DNA of 53,987 nucleotides from Acidobacteriota bacterium (lineage in GTDB: Bacteria; Acidobacteriota; Terriglobia; Bryobacterales; Bryobacteraceae). The position numbers were made by a program, and so were the translations under genes. Shown here one piece after another: positions 46,612 to 53,987 of this stretch. The stretch is taken from the NCBI GenBank assembly GCA_003223115.1, contig QHXW01000230.1:1-53987 (forward strand), in the 5' to 3' direction. The notes below the pieces were generated by a model. The model had not been told where the DNA came from. It saw only the letters and a program-made list of their open reading frames with translations, and did not search any database. Each line of letters starts with the position of its first letter. Position 1 is the stretch's first letter.

Positions 46612-49029
46612 ATGCTTACTTCGAAAGAAAAATCCGACACCAGACGCTTACCGATGATGCCCATCCGGGATGTCGTCATCTTCCCGTATATGATGACGCC
46701 GTTCGTGGTGGGCCGCGAGTCGAGCGTGCGAGCCCTCGAAGAGGCCATGGCCGGCGACAAGAAGATTTTCCTGGCCACGCAGCACGACGCCTCCATCGAT
46801 GAGCCCAAGCCCAATGAGATTTATAGCGTCGGCACCATCGTCAACATCGTCCAGAGCCTGAAGCTGCCAGACGGCAATATCAAAGTATTGGTCGAAGGTG
46901 TGGAGCGCGCCAAGGTCGTCTCCATCACTGACGATGAAGGGTTTTTCCGCTCCACCGTGCGCACGGTCAGCTATAAAATCGAGGCCGGTCCTCAACTGGA
47001 AGCGCTGGTTAGCCGCGTCACCGGGCTGTTTGAGCAGTATGTAAAGCTCAGCCAGAACCTCAACTACGAAACCATGATCCAGGCCGTCCGGGTGGATGAC
47101 CCCGGCAAGCTGGCCGACACCGTGGGCGCCAACCTTCAGCTCACCATCGAGGAGAAACAGGAGCTGCTCGAAATTTTCGATCCGGTGGACCGGCTGACAC
47201 GCGTCGCCGAGATGCTGGACATCGAAATTGAAAAGCTCAATGTGGATCGCACCATTCAGGGCCGCGTCAAGCGCCAGATGGAGCGCGCGCAAAAAGAGTA
47301 CTACCTCAACGAGAAGATCAAGGCCATCCAGAAGGAACTGGGCCGCGGTGAAAAAAGCGAGATCGACGAGCTGAAGAAGCGCATCGAGCTGGCCGGCATG
47401 ACCAAAGATGCCTACGAGAAGGCCATGGCCGAGCTGAAGCGGCTGGAAAACATGCCGCCCATGTCGGCCGAATCCACTGTCTCCCGGAATTATCTCGACT
47501 GGCTGCTGGCGGTGCCGTGGAAGAAGCGCTCCAAGGAAATCCGCGAACTGAAGTACGCTGAAAAGGTCCTGGAATCGGACCACTACGGTCTCGAAAAGGT
47601 TAAAGAGCGTATTCTGGAATTTCTGGCGGTACGCCGGCTGGTGAAGAACCCCAGGGGCTCGATCCTGTGCTTTGTAGGGCCTCCGGGCGTCGGTAAAACG
47701 TCGCTCGGCATGTCCATCGCCAAGGCCACGGGCCGCAAGTTTGTCCGTCTGTCGCTCGGCGGCGTACGCGACGAGGCCGAGATCCGCGGGCACCGCCGTA
47801 CCTACATCGGTGCTCTCCCCGGCCAGATTATCCAGATGATGAAAAAGGCTGGCACGCGGAACCCGGTGTTCATGCTGGACGAAGTGGACAAAATGTCCAT
47901 GGATTTCCGCGGCGATCCGTCTTCGGCCCTGCTCGAAGTGCTCGATCCGGAACAGAACTACATGTTCATGGATCATTATCTGGACGTCGAGTACGACCTG
48001 AGCCAGGTGTTTTTTATCGCCACGGCCAACGTGCTGCACACCATTCCGCCAGCGCTGCAGGACCGCATGGAAGTGATTCGCTTGTCCGGTTACACGGAAT
48101 TCGAAAAGCTGGAAATCGCCAAGCGCTTCCTGGTGCCCAAACAGTTGGAGCAGACCGGTCTCGGTGCGAAACAAATCGAGTTCACTGATGCTGGACTGAA
48201 CGCCTTGGTTCAGTTCTACACGCGCGAAGCCGGCGTGCGGAACCTGGAACGCGAAATCGGCAATCTCTGCCGCAAGACAGCCCGCAAGGTCGTCAATCTG
48301 CAGAGCTCCGACGTCAAAGCGGAGATGGCTCTGGAAGTGATCGCGCCGGAAAAATTGGCGGATTTGCTGGGTCCGGCGAAGTTCCGCGATCTGACCGCGG
48401 ACAAGAAAAACGAAGTGGGCGCGGCCGTCGGTTTGGCGTGGACCGAGGTTGGAGGCCAGATCCTCACCACGGAAGCCACGTTGATGGAAGGCAAGGGCAA
48501 GCTGACCATCACGGGCAAGCTGGGCGATGTCATGCAAGAATCCGCTCAAGCCGCCATGAGTTATATCCGTTCACGCGCGCACCAGTTTGGCTTGCCGCGG
48601 GATTTCTACCGGAACCTGGACGTGCACTTGCACATTCCCGAAGGCGCCATTCCCAAGGACGGTCCGTCGGCGGGCATCACCATGGCCACCACCATCTGCA
48701 GCGCGCTCACCAGAATTGCAGTGCGCGGCGATGTGGCCATGACCGGTGAAATCACGTTGCGCGGGAAGGTATTGCCCATCGGAGGGTTGAAGGAAAAGCT
48801 GATGGCCGCTCACCGTCATGGCATCCTCGAGGTGATTGTCCCAGCCGACAATCAGAAGGATCTGCCGGACATTCCGGAGAATATCCGCAACGTAATGATC
48901 TTGCACTTCGTCGAATCCATGGATCAAGTGCTCAAGATCGCCCTGGAAAGTGAGATCGTGGCGCTTCCCATGCCTACGGGTGTAGAGGTGGCCCCGCAGC
49001 CCGCAGCCGAGGAAACCAGGGCGCACTAG
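46612..49029 (+). CDS. lon: Lon protease
   Basis: An 805-residue ATP-dependent protease: N-terminal substrate domain, Walker A GPPGVGKT (356-363), Walker [11 protein letters not shown], and the Ser-Lys dyad Ser686 ([10 protein letters not shown]) and Lys727 (GGLKEK). Full length. It is followed 25 bases later by engB. Confidence 0.97.
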   Translation: MLTSKEKSDTRRLPMMPIRDVVIFPYMMTPFVVGRESSVRALEEAMAGDKKIFLATQHDASIDEPKPNEIYSVGTIVNIVQSLKLPDGNIKVLVEGVERAKVVSITDDEGFFRSTVRTVSYKIEAGPQLEALVSRVTGLFEQYVKLSQNLNYETMIQAVRVDDPGKLADTVGANLQLTIEEKQELLEIFDPVDRLTRVAEMLDIEIEKLNVDRTIQGRVKRQMERAQKEYYLNEKIKAIQKELGRGEKSEIDELKKRIELAGMTKDAYEKAMAELKRLENMPPMSAESTVSRNYLDWLLAVPWKKRSKEIRELKYAEKVLESDHYGLEKVKERILEFLAVRRLVKNPRGSILCFVGPPGVGKTSLGMSIAKATGRKFVRLSLGGVRDEAEIRGHRRTYIGALPGQIIQMMKKAGTRNPVFMLDEVDKMSMDFRGDPSSALLEVLDPEQNYMFMDHYLDVEYDLSQVFFIATANVLHTIPPALQDRMEVIRLSGYTEFEKLEIAKRFLVPKQLEQTGLGAKQIEFTDAGLNALVQFYTREAGVRNLEREIGNLCRKTARKVVNLQSSDVKAEMALEVIAPEKLADLLGPAKFRDLTADKKNEVGAAVGLAWTEVGGQILTTEATLMEGKGKLTITGKLGDVMQESAQAAMSYIRSRAHQFGLPRDFYRNLDVHLHIPEGAIPKDGPSAGITMATTICSALTRIAVRGDVAMTGEITLRGKVLPIGGLKEKLMAAHRHGILEVIVPADNQKDLPDIPENIRNVMILHFVESMDQVLKIALESEIVALPMPTGVEVAPQPAAEETRAH

Positions 49030-49647
49030 CGGAATACGTATTCGGCGCCTGGACGTGGCGGTGAGGGGTTTGCCGCCCGCCGCGGTTTTTGCTAGGTTGA
49101 TAGCAGATTTCATTGTGAGTGCGGCTAAGCCGGATCAGTTCCCCTCTGACGGCTTGGCTGAAATCGCATTCTTAGGGAGAAGCAACGTCGGGAAGTCGAG
49201 CCTGATCAATTCACTGGTCGGGTCCGATAGACTGGCACACACCAGTAATATTCCGGGTCGCACGCGAACGATCAATTTTTATCGGGTGAATCAAGAAGAC
49301 GCCGCCGGCCGGAATGCATGTTACTTCGTGGATCTGCCTGGATACGGCTATGCAAAAGTCGCCCGGGAACAAGCTCAGGAGTGGAAGAAGCTCATTGAAA
49401 AATATTTGTTGAATCGAGCGGCTCTCAGGCTTTCTCTGTTGATCCTCGATGCCCGCCGGGGCTGGATGCCCATGGACCTGGAGCTGAAGCAATGGCTCGA
49501 GACGCATGACCGGCGATACCTGGTAATCGCCACTAAGATGGATAAACTCAATCAATCGGAACAGCAGCGAACCCTGGACGCGATCCGCAAGGATAGCCCA
49601 GAGCCGCTGGTGTGCTCGGCCACCACAGGCCGGGGAGTGAGGGAAAT

Positions 49648-51327
<1,680 letters not shown>

Positions 51328-51385
51328 CTCCCGCCGCCTTTCGCCCTCGCACTGCTTCGGCGTGGCGCGGGCCCTTGGCCTACCC

Positions 51386-51405
51386 TCTCGACACACATGT
51401 CGAGA
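51386..51405 (+). other. 7-bp hairpin between rho and the next gene
   Basis: TCTCGAC (51386-51392) and GTCGAGA (51399-51405) can pair around a 6-base loop. No T-run follows, so it is not a standard intrinsic terminator. Nothing else is seen in the 225-base space. Confidence 0.4.
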
Positions 51406-51552
51406 CCTGCTTCCGCGTATCATCTCGGCGTCTCGGCGTTGCTCCCATTTTCGTTTTGGGACGTCCATCCACAAAAATCTGCGGCTCCCCCTCTCGCTCC
51501 GAAGCCACCAATTGTGATCTAATGCCACTTCGGCGACTGGGAGGCAGCCTTC

Positions 51553-52629
51553 ATGAAACGTTTCGCCATCAGCGTCTTCTTCGTCCTCTTGCTTGGCATG
51601 GCCTGGATCTCGAGCAATGATGCCCGTTCGAATGCGCAGACCGCGGCCCATACCGGCGTCAGCGGCCAGGGAAAATTGCGCTTCCGGGTCCTCTACACCT
51701 TGGATCATCTCCCCGCCGAAGCACAGAAAGTGCTCACCGGCGCACATGGCGGTTTTGCCGTGGACACGCGGCCGGGCAAAGGCGAGACGTACTTTTCGCT
51801 CAAAGGCGCGGGAATCATCCAAATCAGCGGCGATCTGAAGAGCACCCGGCTTCTGGATACGGCCGCCGAGATGAAGAACACCAATCTGCATAACAGCACG
51901 ATCTGGTTTGCGCTGGATGGAACGCCCTACCTTTCGTTTCCCGGAAACGAATCGGCTGAAGTCTACACCACCACCCTCGATGGCAAGCTGGTTCACACCC
52001 TGCATGCTCCGGAGTGGAGCACGGAGTTGGGCAGCCCCATCGCCAACGACTATTTCAAGGGCGGCGGGAACTTCGTGCCCACCGACGTCGAGCAGTTGGA
52101 TGGTCTGTTATACATCACCACCGGTTACTCGAACCTCGATTTCGTGCTGACCGCCCGTATCCCCAGCTTCCATCCGCTTAGCGCCGTCTGGAATGATCTG
52201 GCGTTCGGCGGCAGAGGTACGGGCCCCGGCCAGTTCGGTACCGGCCACGGAATCACCGTGCCACCAGGAACCAAGCGGATTGAGGTTGCCGACCGGCCAA
52301 ATGCCGAAATCGACCGTTTCACCCGCTACGGCCAATATCTGTCCACGCTGCGCATGCCCCTCGGCTCTCTTCCCTGCGATATCGCTTACCTTGGAAAGTA
52401 CGCCATCGTGGGCGCACTCGATGGACCCGATCGCAGCAAAGGCGCGCCCATCTACATCCTGGAGAACGATCAGTTGGTCTCAACGATCATGCCCAAAGAG
52501 GATTTGGGTCTGGCGAATTTCAAACACGTCCACAATGCGGTACTGCGCGAGTATGGTGACAAGCTTTATGTCATCGCCCAGGCATGGAATCCGGGCGACT
52601 TCGCCATCCTGGAACAGGTTACGAACTGA
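51553..52629 (+). CDS. Secreted six-bladed beta-propeller protein, NHL-like
   Basis: A 358-residue precursor with a signal peptide (MKRFAISVFFVLLLGMAWIS). The mature part has repeated beta-blade pieces (GGRGTGPGQFGTGHGITV, IEVADRPNAEIDRFTRYGQY), the GPGQF and VADRPN motifs of NHL propellers. Likely binds or senses a ligand outside the cell. No partner is evident. Confidence 0.7.
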   Translation: MKRFAISVFFVLLLGMAWISSNDARSNAQTAAHTGVSGQGKLRFRVLYTLDHLPAEAQKVLTGAHGGFAVDTRPGKGETYFSLKGAGIIQISGDLKSTRLLDTAAEMKNTNLHNSTIWFALDGTPYLSFPGNESAEVYTTTLDGKLVHTLHAPEWSTELGSPIANDYFKGGGNFVPTDVEQLDGLLYITTGYSNLDFVLTARIPSFHPLSAVWNDLAFGGRGTGPGQFGTGHGITVPPGTKRIEVADRPNAEIDRFTRYGQYLSTLRMPLGSLPCDIAYLGKYAIVGALDGPDRSKGAPIYILENDQLVSTIMPKEDLGLANFKHVHNAVLREYGDKLYVIAQAWNPGDFAILEQVTN

Positions 52630-52658
52630 GGCGGCCGTTGGCGGCCGTTGTTCTCTCC

Positions 52659-52705
52659 TTGACAGCTTAGGAGAGTTGCGGTAGACTCCTTATTAACTTA
52701 GGAGT
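52659..52705 (+). promoter_or_regulatory. padR promoter with probable operator
   Basis: TTGACA (52659-52664) and TAGACT (52682-52687) with a 17-base spacer. ACTCCT (52685-52690) and AGGAGT (52700-52705) are inverted repeats over the -10 box and the ribosome site; CTTAGGAG occurs twice (52666-52673, 52697-52704). A PadR dimer bound here would block its own promoter. Confidence 0.7.
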
Positions 52706-52709
52706 GTAC

Positions 52710-53051
52710 ATGTCCGGCCAAGCCCAGCTTCTTCCCGGAACTCTCGATCTGCTCATTCTGAAAGCAGTTTCTCTCGGTCCTCTTCATGGCTACGGGGTTC
52801 TTTTGCGCATCGGTCAGATCTCCGAGCGAGCGTTGCTCATCGAGCAGGGGGCGCTCTATCCCGCGTTGTTTCGTCTGGTGCGGCAGGGCCTTCTGAAAGC
52901 AAGCTGGGGCACATCGGAGAACAATCGCCGCGCCAAATTCTACGAACTCACGGCTCTGGGGCGCAAACGTCTGCGAGAAGAAGCTGATGGGTGGAACCGG
53001 CTTGCCACGGCTATGGCTTCTGCCCTCGCCGCTCAACCGGAGGAAATATGA
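52710..53051 (+). CDS. PadR-family transcriptional regulator
   Basis: A 113-residue PadR protein: LLPGTLDLLILKAVSLGPLH, IEQGALYPALFRLVRQGLL, and the wing RRAKFYELTALGRKRLREE. It overlaps the ADOP gene start by four bases (ATGA), and a GTG two codons upstream is less likely because AGGAG is placed for the ATG. Confidence 0.92.
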   Translation: MSGQAQLLPGTLDLLILKAVSLGPLHGYGVLLRIGQISERALLIEQGALYPALFRLVRQGLLKASWGTSENNRRAKFYELTALGRKRLREEADGWNRLATAMASALAAQPEEI

Positions 53052-53596
53052 AACTGCTGGCCTATCTTCGTTCGCTCGCTGCTAGATTTTTTCATCGTTC
53101 TCAAATCGAGGACGACTTGGAAGAGGAGCTTCGCGCACACATTGAGCACCGCACGGATGATCTGAAACGTTCCGGCCTGGATCGTGCCGAGGCAGAACGC
53201 CGCGCGCACATCGAGTTCGGCGGCCATGAGCGGTTCAAAGAGGAATCCCGCGAAGCGCTCGGCGGCAATTTTATCGAGACCCTCATAAAGGATGTGCGCT
53301 TCAGTCTTCGCGTCTTGCGCAAGTCTCGCGGATTCACAATCGTCGCCGTTCTGACGCTGGCCTTGGCGATTGGCGCCAACGCCGTGGTTTTTAGTGTGCT
53401 GAACGCCCTGATCCTTCGCCCGCTGAACGTGCCCCGGGCGGAGAGCCTCTACACCATCGAGCACGGGAGCGATAAATCGCTCGTGCTATCGTATCCGGAC
53501 TATCTCGACCTCCGCGATCGCAACCGCAGCTTCGAGGGTCTGGCGGCTTACAACAACATTCACGTAGGACTGGACACGGGCGACGGTCCGTCCCGT
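53048..53596 (+). pseudogene. ADOP-type ABC permease, 5' part only
   Basis: Residues 1-183 of an ADOP permease: the soluble start (SQIEDDLEEELRAHIEHRTD), the first membrane helix (GFTIVAVLTLALAIGANAVV) and the start of the MacB-like periplasmic domain (GLDTGDGPSR). Similarity ends at about 53596 and the DNA continues as a transposase in the opposite direction. The rest of the permease is not in the window, so the gene is broken. Confidence 0.85.
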
Positions 53597-53987
53597 TCTC
53601 GGCGTGATACGCCGCCAGAGCTGCCGCCTCCACACTCCGTCTTTGGACCCCTGGAACCAGATCCGGAATCTGTTCCGCCAGCCTGCGCTGCAACACCTCC
53701 TCGCTCCAGTCCTGATGGAACGGCAACTGCCCCACTTGCTCTATCACCCGCTGCGATACGCCAAACTGGCGCAGCAAACCCAGAGCTTCCTCATTGAAGC
53801 GGAACACCCGCTCGCGCCCGTTACGCAGCACGTCGATTATGGTCAGCCGGTCCTTCCGGGCAGTAGCTGAAGTAAAGCCCCGTACAGCGGATTGCAGATG
53901 ACCTGGCAGTGCTGGTTTACGCCATTCACGCGCGTGCCAGTGTCATCTATGTGGTGCCACGCGCTTTCGCTGGGCGTGCTGGGTGTG
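53597..53987 (-). pseudogene. Transposase fragment, frameshifted
   Basis: On the minus strand the piece from the window edge reads WHHIDDTGTRVNG and CQVICNPLYG, then after a one-base shift near 53,880 RKDRLTIIDVLRNGRERVFRF, LGLLRQFGVSQRVIEQVG, and AAYHAENG just before the join with the permease. I recognise this as a DDE-type transposase related to IS66-like proteins, but do not assign a family. The reading stops in the middle of the protein at the join, so the copy is truncated as well as frameshifted. Confidence 0.7.

Noticed and set aside
46648-48549. 633-codon open frame on the minus strand
   Set aside because: It is the mirror image of lon; high GC and codon bias keep the opposite strand open, and it has no motif or ribosome site.
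52704-52709. GTG start two codons upstream of padR
   Set aside because: The AGGAG site is correctly spaced for the ATG at 52710 and too close for the GTG.

Overview
The window looks like a chromosomal segment of a soil acidobacterium, most likely of the Solibacter/Bryobacter lineage. This rests on gene content: two PadR regulators each overlapping a MacB/FtsX-type permease of the acidobacterial ADOP kind, a large Ser/Thr kinase with a C-terminal PD40/TolB propeller, GMC oxidoreductase and Gfo/Idh proteins with Tat-like leaders, and moderately high GC. The assignment is inference; there is no rRNA in the window.

Region 1 (1 to about 15,626) is accessory DNA at a tRNA-Val(GAC) gene. The intact tRNA lies on the minus strand at 15550-15626, and its 3' 52 bases are repeated perfectly at 2626-2677, in direct orientation, 12,924 bp away. 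Just inside both copies is a second, 24-bp direct repeat that resembles integrase arm sites. Between them lie two tyrosine recombinases (one has lost its catalytic Tyr to a frameshift), a VapC/antitoxin pair overlapping the second recombinase, a PadR-ADOP pair, a secreted unknown, a kinase-propeller receptor flanked by degenerate IS-like repeats, a frameshifted alpha-toroid (squalene/prenyltransferase-like) gene, a truncated DNA-binding protein and an excisionase-like gene next to the tRNA. Outside the distal repeat lie a second, heavily frameshifted integrase and an inverted duplication of a ribbon-helix-helix gene start, probably an older layer of insertion at the same site.

Region 2 (15.7-29.7 kb) is core-like metabolism: an SDR and a DUF72 protein (convergent, stop codons overlapping), a secreted gamma-glutamyltransferase, a DinB-M28 peptidase-aminotransferase run, serS, hemB, an inward-rectifier K+ channel, a split transketolase and a metallo-beta-lactamase-fold hydrolase. 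Two small Cys-rich proteins, at 19500-19664 and 24328-24471, are shorter than usual gene-calling limits.

Region 3 (29.7-41 kb) holds a polytopic membrane protein followed 2 bp later by a membrane-fused spermidine-synthase-like protein, a fused alpha/beta 2-oxoacid dehydrogenase E1 that seems to start at an ATA codon, three tandem palindromic 24-bp repeats, a Tat-exported amidase, a short Solibacter-type protein also beginning at ATA, and a GMC dehydrogenase, subunit 3 and Gfo/Idh cluster.

Region 4 (41-51.4 kb) is informational and proteostasis: efp (with an unusual tip loop), selA, an AbrB-VapC pair, tig, clpX (no clpP between them), lon, engB and rho (overlapping reading frames). The end of the window holds a secreted beta-propeller and a second PadR-ADOP pair whose permease is broken by a truncated, frameshifted transposase at about 53,597.
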